The notes below the pieces were generated by a model. It was given only the letters and a program-made list of their open reading frames with translations, was not told the DNA's origin and did no database searches. This document shows positions 1 through 8,300 of a DNA stretch of 11,708 bases, in pieces. Location of the stretch: assembly GCA_018679695.1 (NCBI GenBank), contig JAHHKH010000186.1, positions 1 through 11,708 of the forward strand. Reading direction: 5' to 3'. Each line of letters starts with the position of its first letter. The first letter of the stretch is position 1. The stretch is from Maribacter sp. GTDB lineage: Bacteria > Bacteroidota > Bacteroidia > Flavobacteriales > Flavobacteriaceae. The position numbers were made by a program, and so were the translations under genes.

Positions 1-86
1 AATTATTAGTAGCTAAACTTAATCAATAACATGCATTATAACTAAGGAATATGTCTACACTTAGACCACAAAGATGGCAAAATCCC

Positions 87-902
87 CTATCCTAGACCTA
101 CATCCAAGGTCATCATGATTATAAATCCTCCAATAAAACCCAAGGTTGCGATATCTGTATATTTATCTTGTTGGGTCTCAGGAATCACCTCTTCAACAAC
201 CACAAAGATCATGGCCCCTGCTGCGAAAGAAAGTGCATAAGGCAAAATAGGCTCAAATGTAATTACGGCCCATGCACCCAATACTGCAGCAAAAGGTTCA
301 ACTATAGCCGATGCCTGCCCGTACATAAAGCTTTTTTTTCTGCTTAGACCCTGTCTTCTCAAAGGCATAGCCACGGCAAATCCTTCTGGAAAATTCTGTA
401 ATCCGATTCCCAAGGCAAGCGCAACGGCCCCACCAATGGTGGCTCCCTCAAAGCCAGCAGCAACTCCTCCAAATAGAACCCCTACTGCTAAACCTTCAGG
501 AATATTATGCAAGGTAATCGCCAAAGTCAGTAAAGTGGTCCTGTGCCATGGTGTTTTGATACCCTCACTTTCCTTAAAATTAATATGCAAATGGGGCAAT
601 ATTTTATCAAGACCATATAAAAACAAGGCTCCCAAAGCAAAACCAACAGCTGCTGGAATCACCTTGACAAAACCCTCGCCTTCACTCATCTCAATTCCTG
701 GGGCAAGAAGACTCCAAAAACTGGCAGCGACCATTACACCTCCAGTAAATCCGAGCATTCCATCGAGAACAGCCCTGTTCATACCTTTAAAAAAGAAAAC
801 CAAAGCAGCTCCTGCTGCGGTTAGACCCCATGTAAAAAGCGTTGCATAGAATGCAGCCAATATGGGATTTATAGATTCAAAGTAGTTAATTACCTGTTGC
901 AT
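87..902 (-). CDS. ZIP-family divalent metal transporter (GufA/ZIP11-like)
   Basis: Inner-membrane carrier expected to bring divalent metal ions (Zn, Mn or Fe) into the cytoplasm. The 271-residue protein is almost entirely hydrophobic helices, as usual for bacterial ZIP proteins. The family signature is visible: HNIPEG at residues 132-137 and QNFPEG at 169-174 are the paired metal-site helices, VEP at 201-203 follows, and a further acidic cluster (VEEVIPE) lies near 236-242. Q169 in place of a histidine in the second motif fits my recollection of the GufA/ZIP11 branch, not the E. coli ZupT branch. A short charged loop with histidines (PHLHINF, about 103-109) precedes the first motif. The start at ATG 902 is 4 bp after the stop of the upstream metalloregulator, so the two genes are probably co-transcribed. 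Family assignment is firm; the metal transported is inferred only from the regulator next door. Confidence 0.93.
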   Translation of the reverse strand: MQQVINYFESINPILAAFYATLFTWGLTAAGAALVFFFKGMNRAVLDGMLGFTGGVMVAASFWSLLAPGIEMSEGEGFVKVIPAAVGFALGALFLYGLDKILPHLHINFKESEGIKTPWHRTTLLTLAITLHNIPEGLAVGVLFGGVAAGFEGATIGGAVALALGIGLQNFPEGFAVAMPLRRQGLSRKKSFMYGQASAIVEPFAAVLGAWAVITFEPILPYALSFAAGAMIFVVVEEVIPETQQDKYTDIATLGFIGGFIIMMTLDVGLG

Positions 903-906
903 GATC

Positions 907-1560
907 TTAATTAAATTTTAAATAGAGATTCGATGCTATTTGATGGGATATTCGAATCTTGAAATTATTGATTTTAATGAGAATTGAAGCATCGAACTCT
1001 TCCTTATCAAGCACCGATATGGTATCGCCCAAAGCAATCTTATTCTTATCCAAAAACTTTAAGAAGGGAGGTGAAGAGTCCTTTACTCCTACACAAACCC
1101 CAGTAGATCCAACAGGCATATCTTTCAACAATTTTTTAATCGACTTTTTGAATTCCCCTCCTTTCGAAGGAATTGGATCGCCATGGGGATCAACTTCCGG
1201 AAAACCTAAGTGTTCATCCAATTTGTCAATAAGTTTTTCGCTCTTAATATGTTCCAATTGCTCTGCAACATCATGAACCTCATCCCAGGTAAAATCTAAT
1301 TTGTCAACCAAAAAAACCTCCCATAATCGATGTTTGCGAACCAAATTCAGGGCGGTTTTCGTGCCTGCCTGTGTTAGTGAAACACCTTTATATTTTTTAT
1401 AATTAATTAAGCCTTTGTCTGAAAGTTTCCTTACCATATCGGTCACGGAAGAAGGCTTGGTTACCATTCTTTTGGCTATTGCATTTGTAGAAACAGTGGT
1501 TTTCTTTCCCTTCCCTAAATGATAAATGGCCTTAATGTAATCTTCTTCAGAAAGCGTCAT
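907..1560 (-). CDS. DtxR/MntR-family metal-dependent transcriptional regulator
   Basis: Metal-activated DNA-binding repressor of 217 residues. Residues 1-65 form the winged helix-turn-helix (SSVTDMVRKLSDKG is the recognition-helix region), 66-125 the metal-binding dimerisation domain, and about 145-217 a FeoA/SH3-like C-terminal domain. By alignment from memory with DtxR and MntR, H77, E81 and H96 match DtxR site-1 ligands H79, E83 and H98, while D7, E100, E103 and H104 match MntR D8, E99, E102 and H103. D7 and E100 replace the Met and Cys that iron-sensing DtxR carries, which points to Mn(II). MntR E11 is replaced by K10. An upstream in-frame ATG at 1605 would add 15 residues, but it lies inside the operator-like palindrome and before the likely promoter element; the family N-terminus (SEEDYIKAIY) fits ATG 1560. 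It is the first gene of an operon with the ZIP transporter. Confidence 0.92.
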   Translation of the reverse strand: MTLSEEDYIKAIYHLGKGKKTTVSTNAIAKRMVTKPSSVTDMVRKLSDKGLINYKKYKGVSLTQAGTKTALNLVRKHRLWEVFLVDKLDFTWDEVHDVAEQLEHIKSEKLIDKLDEHLGFPEVDPHGDPIPSKGGEFKKSIKKLLKDMPVGSTGVCVGVKDSSPPFLKFLDKNKIALGDTISVLDKEEFDASILIKINNFKIRISHQIASNLYLKFN

Positions 1561-1576
1561 TATTAGAGCATTTGGA

Positions 1577-1584
1577 CAAAAATA
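1577..1584 (-). promoter_or_regulatory. Candidate -7 promoter element for the regulator/ZIP operon
   Basis: Read on the minus strand this is TATTTTTG, an exact match to the Bacteroidota -7 consensus TAnnTTTG. Transcription would begin near 1570, about 10 nt before ATG 1560. No TTG at the usual -33 distance is visible, so the promoter is incomplete by that criterion. Confidence 0.45.
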
Positions 1585-1593
1585 CATTTTTAT

Positions 1594-1624
1594 ATCTAAA
1601 AACATATTTTTAGATTTGTCTAAA
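1594..1624. promoter_or_regulatory. Probable metalloregulator operator: two overlapping inverted repeats
   Basis: The first repeat (1594-1615) has perfect 9-bp arms, ATCTAAAAA and TTTTTAGAT, around CATA. The second (1609-1624) is TTTAGA-TTTG-TCTAAA. They share the TTTAGA half-site at 1609-1614, giving three half-sites in alternating orientation with centres 12 bp apart. The half-site resembles the TTAGG-type palindromes of DtxR-family operators. It lies between the divergent regulator and TonB-receptor genes, where binding could silence both. That this regulator binds here is inferred from position and symmetry. Confidence 0.65.
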
Positions 1625-1627
1625 TTA

Positions 1628-1635
1628 TATTTTTG
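1628..1635 (+). promoter_or_regulatory. Candidate -7 promoter element for the TonB-dependent receptor
   Basis: TATTTTTG, an exact match to TAnnTTTG, mirrors the element at 1577-1584 on the other strand. Transcription would start near 1641, leaving a very short leader before ATG 1648. No -33 TTG is seen at the usual spacing; that position is occupied by the palindromes. Confidence 0.42.
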
Positions 1636-1647
1636 AATCGTATAAAT

Positions 1648-3921
1648 ATGCGTTTGAAGCTAATTCTATTAATTGTCCTTTTTATGTCATTGCTCTCCTT
1701 TAATGACCTAAGATCACAAATGGCTGAATTAAGGGGCATAGTTACTGGCAACGGTGCCGCAATACCCTATGCCAATATATTTTTTGAAGGAACAGGCAAA
1801 GGTACTTCAAGTAATGAGGATGGGGTATACCATATTCATAGGATAGTGCCTGGTTCCTACAAGATCCGTACATCTGTGATCGGGTATCTTCCCTTTTCAC
1901 AAAAAATCGTTTTCGGCCAGAACGAAAGTAAAATCCTGAACATTGAACTCATACCCAATTCAGAACAGTTGGAAGAAACAGTGGTAACCGGCACCCTTAA
2001 GGCAGTAAGCCGTTCTGAGAGTCCCGTCCCTGTGGAAGTGTATAGCCCAACATTCTTGAAAAAGAACCCAACCCCAAGTATATTCGAGGCTTTACAGAAT
2101 GTCAACGGGGTTAGGCCGCAAATAAATTGTAATGTATGTAATACCGGGGATATCCACATAAATGGCCTGGAAGGGCCGTACACCCTGGTTTTGATAGATG
2201 GAATGCCGATTGTAAGTGGCCTTGGAACCGTATATGGCCTATCTGGCATTCCCAATTCATTGATAGCGCAAATTGAAATCGTTAAAGGTCCTGCTTCAAG
2301 CCTTTATGGGAGCGAGGCCGTTGGTGGCCTAATCAATATAATTACCAAAAGTTCGGCTGAGGCACCTGTAAGCTTTGCCGATGGATTTTTATCGGATTGG
2401 GGGGAATACAATTTGGATGTTGGTGCCAAAATAATGCTGGGTAAAAAAGTGGATTTACTATTGGGTATCAATTATTTCAACTTTGATACCCCAATTGATA
2501 ATAATGGGGATAATTTCACCGATTTAACGCTACAGCATCGTATTTCTCTTTTTCAGAAATGGAATTTCCGACGAAATAAGAATCGCATTTTCTCTTTGGC
2601 AGGACGCTATTTTTATGAGGACAGATGGGGCGGGGAATTGCAATGGACACCCGAATATAGAGGAGGGGATGAAATCTATGGTGAAAGTATCTATACCCGT
2701 AGGTGGGAAATCTTGGGCAAATATGAGCTCCCCATCAATGAAAAAGTATTGTTTTCCTTCTCATACAATGACCATAACCAAAATTCAGTTTACGGGGATA
2801 TACCCTATCTCGCCGATCAACGTATAGGTTTTGGTCAGCTTACCTGGGACAAGAAATTAAAATGGCACGATTTTTTACTTGGTAGTGCCCTTCGATATAA
2901 TTTTTATAACGATAATACGACGGCCACAATCGAAGCGGATGAAGTGATAATTCCAAGCCTATTCGTTCAGGATGAAATGAAATTGGCCAATGGACATTCC
3001 TTGCTGCTTGGACTTCGATACGATTATGATAAACGGCACGGTTCTATTTATACACCACGAAGTGCATATAGATGGAAAATCTCTGATAATGACATTTTGA
3101 GGCTGAATGCAGGAACCGGTTTTAGGGTGGTAAACTTGTTCACAGAGGAACATGCTTCATTAACGGGTGCCCGGGAGGTCATTGTTACTGAGGAATTGAA
3201 ACCGGAACGTTCATTCAATATCAACCTTAACTTCTTGAAAAAAATCTATAGTGATAACGGTACTTTCATCGAATTTGATGCTTCGGTATTTTATACCCAT
3301 TTCAATAACATCATATTACCGGATTATGATACCAACCCCAATCAAATCATTTATGATAATTTAGATGGGAAATCAATTTCGCAAGGCATCAGTGCTAATT
3401 TGGATGTAGTCTTTCCGAGTGGATTGAAATTGTTACTGGGCGCAACTTTACAGGATGTTAGTTCTACAGAAGATGGGGTGAAAAAGGATCAGGTATTAAC
3501 CGAAAGTTTTACAAGCACATGGAGCATATCATACACCCATAGACCCTGGAAGTTAGGTGTTGATTATACCGGCAATCTTTACGGCCCCATGCGTTTACCA
3601 ATTTTGGGTTCATTGGACCCTCGAAAAGCGTATTCCCCCACTTGGAGTATTCAGAATATCCAATTCACCTATAAGGGTTTTGAACATTTTGAGGTTTATG
3701 CAGGAATAAAGAACGTATTGGACTGGACACCAAATCGCGGAAACCCTTTTATCATTGCAAGGGCAAATGACCCTTTTGATAAGAATGTGATTTTTGACAA
3801 TAATGGTGATGTGGTTGCTACGGCCAATAACCCAAACGCCTTGACATTCGACCCTTCATATGTTTATGGCCCCAATCAAGGAATTCGAAGTTTTTTTGGA
3901 ATACGTTACCGTTTGGATTAA
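1648..3921 (+). CDS. TonB-dependent outer-membrane receptor, probably metal-related
   Basis: Outer-membrane active transporter of 757 residues. Order of parts: signal peptide (1-24, LRSQ), CarboxypepD_reg-like beta-sandwich (about 27-104), a TonB-box-like stretch (ETVVTGT, 110-116), plug (about 120-234, with LIDGMPIV, RVEIVKGP-like QIEIVKGP, SSLYGSEAVGGLINIITK), then a 22-strand-type barrel to the C-terminus. The plug is of the siderophore/vitamin/metal-receptor kind, shorter than SusC proteins. C161 and C164 form a CNVC motif in the plug, a possible metal ligand or disulfide. ATG 1648 is preferred; a TTG at 1633 in the same frame would add five residues and overlaps the promoter element. It is divergent from the metalloregulator across a shared operator-like region, which suggests metal-repressed expression. 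The ligand (free metal, metallophore or haem) cannot be read from sequence. Confidence 0.92.
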   Translation: MRLKLILLIVLFMSLLSFNDLRSQMAELRGIVTGNGAAIPYANIFFEGTGKGTSSNEDGVYHIHRIVPGSYKIRTSVIGYLPFSQKIVFGQNESKILNIELIPNSEQLEETVVTGTLKAVSRSESPVPVEVYSPTFLKKNPTPSIFEALQNVNGVRPQINCNVCNTGDIHINGLEGPYTLVLIDGMPIVSGLGTVYGLSGIPNSLIAQIEIVKGPASSLYGSEAVGGLINIITKSSAEAPVSFADGFLSDWGEYNLDVGAKIMLGKKVDLLLGINYFNFDTPIDNNGDNFTDLTLQHRISLFQKWNFRRNKNRIFSLAGRYFYEDRWGGELQWTPEYRGGDEIYGESIYTRRWEILGKYELPINEKVLFSFSYNDHNQNSVYGDIPYLADQRIGFGQLTWDKKLKWHDFLLGSALRYNFYNDNTTATIEADEVIIPSLFVQDEMKLANGHSLLLGLRYDYDKRHGSIYTPRSAYRWKISDNDILRLNAGTGFRVVNLFTEEHASLTGAREVIVTEELKPERSFNINLNFLKKIYSDNGTFIEFDASVFYTHFNNIILPDYDTNPNQIIYDNLDGKSISQGISANLDVVFPSGLKLLLGATLQDVSSTEDGVKKDQVLTESFTSTWSISYTHRPWKLGVDYTGNLYGPMRLPILGSLDPRKAYSPTWSIQNIQFTYKGFEHFEVYAGIKNVLDWTPNRGNPFIIARANDPFDKNVIFDNNGDVVATANNPNALTFDPSYVYGPNQGIRSFFGIRYRLD

Positions 3922-3948
3922 TGAAACTTCCAGCTCGGCTGAATTAAC

Positions 3949-3956
3949 TACTTTTG
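3949..3956 (+). promoter_or_regulatory. Candidate -7 promoter element before crtY
   Basis: TACTTTTG matches TAnnTTTG exactly. The nearest upstream TTTG (3912-3915) is 33 bp away, too far for a normal -33 element. If used, transcription would start near 3963, after the TTG codons at 3954 and 3960, which would leave TTG 3984 as the start. Read-through from the receptor gene is the alternative. Confidence 0.33.
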
Positions 3957-3983
3957 ACATTGAACATTTGGCATAATTCAGGA

Positions 3984-5150
3984 TTGGAAATAACCAAAAC
4001 ACATTATGATTATATAATTGTTGGTGCTGGCGCCTCGGGTTTAATGTTGGCCAATGCCCTGGGGAAAGATGCATTTTTCAATGACAAGTCTGTTTTACTA
4101 TTGGATAAAAACCCTAAAAACTCAAATGACCGTACTTGGTGTTTTTGGGAAAAAGGAGCAGGCGAATTCGAACCCATCGTACATCAATCCTGGAACACTA
4201 TATTTTTTGGTGGTCAAGTATATTCAAAACAATTGGTCATAGCGCCCTATACCTATAAACTTATTCGAGGTATTGATTTCTATCGTTATTTTATCGATAA
4301 GATCAATTCCTATTCCAACATTGATTTTGTAAATTCCAAAGTACTTCAAGTAGAAGAAAAGAATGATATTGCCAATGTCAAAACAGAAGCAATTACCTAT
4401 ACCTGCGGTCAGGTCTTCAATAGCATTCTCGAAATCAACAAAATCCAGGAACAGAATAAATACCCCGTTTTGCAACAACATTTCATGGGTTGGGTAGTTA
4501 AAACCAAGGAACCTGTTTTCGATCCCCATGTCGCGACCTTCATGGATTTTTCAGTCGATCAAAAAAACAATACCCGTTTTATGTATGCCTTGCCATTTTC
4601 AAAACATAGCGCTTTATTGGAATATACTTTGTTCTCCCAAAATCTATTGCCAAAAGAAGATTACGAAAATGCAATCCAGGAATATCTAATCAAAAATCTG
4701 GGTTGCGAAGATTTTGAAATTCTTGAGAAGGAAAAGGGTAGTATTCCCATGACGAACTACAAATTTCATAAGCACAATACCAAAAGAATACAATATATTG
4801 GAACAGCGGGTGGCTGGACAAAACCTAGCACAGGTTATACCTTCTTTAATACGGCAAAAAAGACCAGATCATTGGTCCAATCCTTAAAAGAAAGCAAATC
4901 GATCACAACTTTATCAAGTAAATGGAAATTCTGGTTTTATGATCTTTTATTATTGGACATTCTATACAAGCACAATGAAAAAGGCCATTATATCTTTGAA
5001 ACGCTATTCAAGAACAGAAGTCCACAGCTAATATTTAAATTCTTGGATGAGGAAACCAATTTTTGGGAGGATCTACAAGTAATTTCCGGCTGTCCGAAAA
5101 AGGAATTTTTAAGGGCAATTTATAGAAGATTTATACGAAAATTCAGTTAA
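3984..5150 (+). CDS. crtY: Lycopene cyclase (CrtY family)
   Basis: Flavoprotein that cyclises the ends of lycopene to beta-ionone rings, giving beta-carotene for the yellow-orange zeaxanthin-type pigments common in flavobacteria; it acts at the membrane on a lipid substrate. Seen in the 388-residue protein: an N-terminal Rossmann dinucleotide fold (YDYIIVGAGASGL, 8-20), the family motif DRTWCFWE (49-56), LLEYTLF around E213 (equivalent to the catalytic-region glutamate of bacterial CrtY), and GTAGGWTKPSTGYTFF (273-288). Length is normal for CrtY. The start is uncertain: an in-frame TAA lies at 3945 and no ATG follows before the Rossmann motif. In-frame TTG codons occur at 3954, 3960 and 3984; 3984 gives the usual short lead-in (MEITKTHYDY) and fits the -7 element. 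No crtB, crtI or crtZ is in the window, so the gene is isolated, 62 bp after the receptor. Confidence 0.9.
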   Translation: MEITKTHYDYIIVGAGASGLMLANALGKDAFFNDKSVLLLDKNPKNSNDRTWCFWEKGAGEFEPIVHQSWNTIFFGGQVYSKQLVIAPYTYKLIRGIDFYRYFIDKINSYSNIDFVNSKVLQVEEKNDIANVKTEAITYTCGQVFNSILEINKIQEQNKYPVLQQHFMGWVVKTKEPVFDPHVATFMDFSVDQKNNTRFMYALPFSKHSALLEYTLFSQNLLPKEDYENAIQEYLIKNLGCEDFEILEKEKGSIPMTNYKFHKHNTKRIQYIGTAGGWTKPSTGYTFFNTAKKTRSLVQSLKESKSITTLSSKWKFWFYDLLLLDILYKHNEKGHYIFETLFKNRSPQLIFKFLDEETNFWEDLQVISGCPKKEFLRAIYRRFIRKFS

Positions 5151-5210
5151 TGATCAATGCCAATTGGAATTGTATAAAATACCCACTTACCCTTAATTAA
5201 TGGTAACTAT

Positions 5211-5245
5211 TTGATACCAACTAAGAAAGAAATCGTTAAATTTTG
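5211..5245 (+). promoter_or_regulatory. Possible promoter of the susC-susD locus
   Basis: TTG at 5211-5213 (part of TTTG) and TAAATTTTG at 5237-5245 are 23 bp apart, within the range known for Flavobacterium promoters (TTG, 17-23 bp, TAnnTTTG). The -7 element has three rather than two bases between TA and TTTG, so it is imperfect. It would give a leader of roughly 90 nt before ATG 5341. The rest of 5151-5340 is AT-rich and shows no ORF and no convincing terminator for crtY. Confidence 0.3.
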
Positions 5246-5261
5246 ACTACAACGTTATCGT
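5246..5261. promoter_or_regulatory. LacI-like operator candidate upstream of susC
   Basis: ACTACAACGTTATCGT is an imperfect palindrome centred on CG within AACGTT; six of eight symmetric base pairs match. A central CG is typical of LacI/PurR-family sites. It sits directly after the possible -7 element and so would cover the transcription start. No LacI-type gene is in the window, so the binder is unknown. Confidence 0.25.
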
Positions 5262-5340
5262 AAAATTCACATTTTTTTAAGATTTTACATTTAAATTGTT
5301 ATTTTAGTTCCACAATAACAACCTTTAGAACCTATATTTT

Positions 5341-8300
5341 ATGAATTACCAGACTAATTATGGTAAGAATTACATGATTCGGAATCACGTATTCTTAACA
5401 GCGATTTTATTTTTTAGTGGATTTTTAGTGGCATCCATCAATGCCCAAGATGTAATTGTAACGGGTACAGTCACCGCTGCATCCGATGGCTTGCCTCTAC
5501 CGGGAGTTTCCATAGTTGATGTCAACGAACCGACCACTGGTGCGAATACCGATTTCGATGGAAACTATTCATTGGCCGTTTCCGATGGAAATACAAGTTT
5601 GCGGTTTAGCTATATTGGATTTACATCTACTGTGATAGCCGTGAACAACCAATCGACCATTAATGTAGTAATGCAAGAAGATGTGGCTAATTTAGAAGAA
5701 GTTGTAGTTGTGGGTTATGGCACCCAAAAGAAAGCTACTGTTACCGGTGCGGTAACCGCGGTTCAGGGTGCGGTATTGGAAACCTCACCTGCAATAAGTG
5801 TTTCGAACTCCTTGGCCGGTCGTTTGCCAGGTGTGGTAATTATACAGACCAGTGGGGAGCCAGGAAATGATGAATCGTCTATAAGCATAAGGGGAACCAA
5901 TACCTTGGGGAATAATGAGCCTTTGGTTGTTATCGACGGTATTCCCGATCGTGATGGTGGCATAGGGCGATTGAATAGCCTTGATATTGCCAACATTTCT
6001 GTACTTAAAGATGCTTCGGCAGCAATTTATGGGGCAAGAGCCGCCAATGGTGCCATTATAGTAACTACGAAACAAGGTAAGGCCGGCAAACCTACCATCA
6101 CCTATGATGCCGATTTTGGGTTAAACCAACCGACCCGTATCCCAGAATTGTCGAATTCCCTTGAGTATTTTAGTATTCGAAATGAGGATGCTATTTTCAA
6201 TAGCAACATTCCTTCAAACCAATGGGCAGATGCTCTGGCTGCTTTTGAATCAACCGGGAGTTATACCATACCGGGTACTTCGGAAACCGTAGGTGCAAAT
6301 TTCCAACCGGATCAGGTTGCAGGTCATAGAAATGCTTCAGACCCATGGCTTTACCCCAATACCGATTGGTTCGGAGCTACATTTAAGGATTGGGCAACAC
6401 AGAGTAGGCATAACATATCTATCAGCGGTGGAAGCGAAAAGATCAAATACTTTTCTTCCTTTGGATATTCCGATCAAGATGCCTATTACAAAAATTCTGC
6501 AAACCGTTATCAGCAGTACAATTTTAGAATCAATACCGATGTAACCCTAACGGATCATATAACCACCAAACTAGGCTTTGCCTACAGAAAGGAAGATCGT
6601 AGGTTCCCGACCGAAGGGGCCGGTGCCATCTTTAGAATGTTGATGCGTGGTAAACCGCATGAGCCAGCTATATGGCCTACCGGCGAACCAGGTCCGGATA
6701 TTGAAAACGGACAACAACCTGTTGTGGTTACTACCAATGCTACGGGTTACGACAGGCAACCAACGGACTATCTGCAAATCACAGCATCTGTAGATATCAC
6801 CAACCCATGGGTTGATGGCTTAAAGCTAACCCTATTGGCCGGTGTTGATCAAAGTCAAGAAAGACAAAAACTTTGGGAAACACCATGGGAGTTATTTTTC
6901 CTTGATAGGGACAACTATATTGCAACAGGTAATCCAGTGCTCAACGGGGCAATAAGGTCTAACTTTACTGATCCCAGGTTGACACAGTCATCTTCGAATA
7001 TCTTGAATACGAACTTGACGGCACTTTTAAACTATGATCGTACTTTTGGGGAAGACCATACCATAAATGTTTTGGCAGGTGTTACGCGTGAAGTATTCCA
7101 AGGAGAGTTCATCTCAGCTTTTAGAAGGGAGTTTATTTCAGATGCTGTTGATCAACTGTTCGCCGGTGGGGCGACCCAAACTGTTGACGGTAGTGCATAC
7201 AATCGAACACGTCTTGGGTATTACGGTCGTTTCCAATACAACTACAAGGAAAAGTATCTGGCAGAATTTATTTGGAGGTATGATGGCTCCTATATTTTCC
7301 CAGGTGCAGATCGTTTCGGGTTTTTTCCTGGAGTTTTGGCGGGTTGGAATATTAACAACGAGGATTGGTTTGATATAAAAAGTATAGATTATCTTAAGCT
7401 AAGGGCCTCTTACGGTCAAATGGGTAATGATCAAGTATTCTTTAACGATAACCTTCAGGAATTTGCATTTTTATCTACCTATGGCTTTAACGAATTCCCC
7501 ATTGATGGTCAAGTAGTGACAACTTTGGAGGAGACTGTACTTGCCAACCCGAGTTTTACCTGGGAGCGGGCCAATAATTTCAATGTAGGTCTTGATGGTA
7601 TCGTATTGGACGGAAAATTAAGTTTTACGTTGGAATACTTCTTGAACAAAAGGGACCAGATCTTGATTCAAAAAACGGGATCTACTCCGGGATCTTCAGG
7701 TATTGCCAACTTATTACCTCCTGTAAATGCAGGAAAGGTTGACAATAAGGGATATGAATTTGCCGTAAATTATTATGGGGGGAACGCAGATAGTTTCAAA
7801 TGGGATGTAGGCATCAATGGAGGCCATGCAAAGAATGAAGTGGTCTTCTTGGATGAGGTTCCCGGTGCACCCGAATATCAGCTTCAAGAAGGTAAACCTA
7901 TTAATTCCTATTTAGTATACGAGGCAGATGGAGCTTTTTTGGATGAAGCAGCAATTGCTAGCAATACCTTGGATTATAGTGAGGTAACGCCTAATTTAAA
8001 GCCAGGGGACTTAAAGTTCAAAGATGTTAATGGCGATGGGGTCATTAATGGTGATGACCGTGTGCGTTTAGAAGAAAACGATACGCCGACGTTTAACTTT
8101 GGTGCTACTTTCAATGCTTCCTACAAGAATTTTGATTTATCCCTTCTCATGCAAGGTGCCACGGGAGCTTCTATCTTTATTAGAACGGAATCTGGGGATA
8201 TCGGAAATTATTTGAAGTATAGTCATGACAATAGATGGAGTATTAATAACCCAAGTAGTGTGCACCCAAGGCTGGCCAGTAGGAACAATACCTACTATAC

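Noticed and set aside
53..66. GTCTA-CACT-TAGAC inverted repeat downstream of the ZIP gene, with half-sites faintly like the operator at 1594-1624
   Set aside because: Arms are only 5 bp, no T-tract follows on either strand, and it lies at the 3' side of the operon. It is too weak to call a terminator or an operator.
436..849. Long reading frame on the plus strand opposite the ZIP gene
   Set aside because: It is the antisense shadow of a conserved membrane protein; its translation is low-complexity proline/lysine-rich with no domain.
1603..1605. ATG at 1605 as the start of the metalloregulator
   Set aside because: The extra 15 residues do not fit the DtxR/MntR N-terminus, and the codon sits inside the palindrome and upstream of the candidate -7 element.
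1633..1635. TTG at 1633 as the start of the TonB receptor
   Set aside because: It forms part of the TATTTTTG element, and ATG 1648 gives a normal signal peptide.
3922..3947. CAGC-TCG-GCTG hairpin after the receptor stop as a terminator
   Set aside because: The stem is 4 bp with mismatches beyond it and there is no T run.
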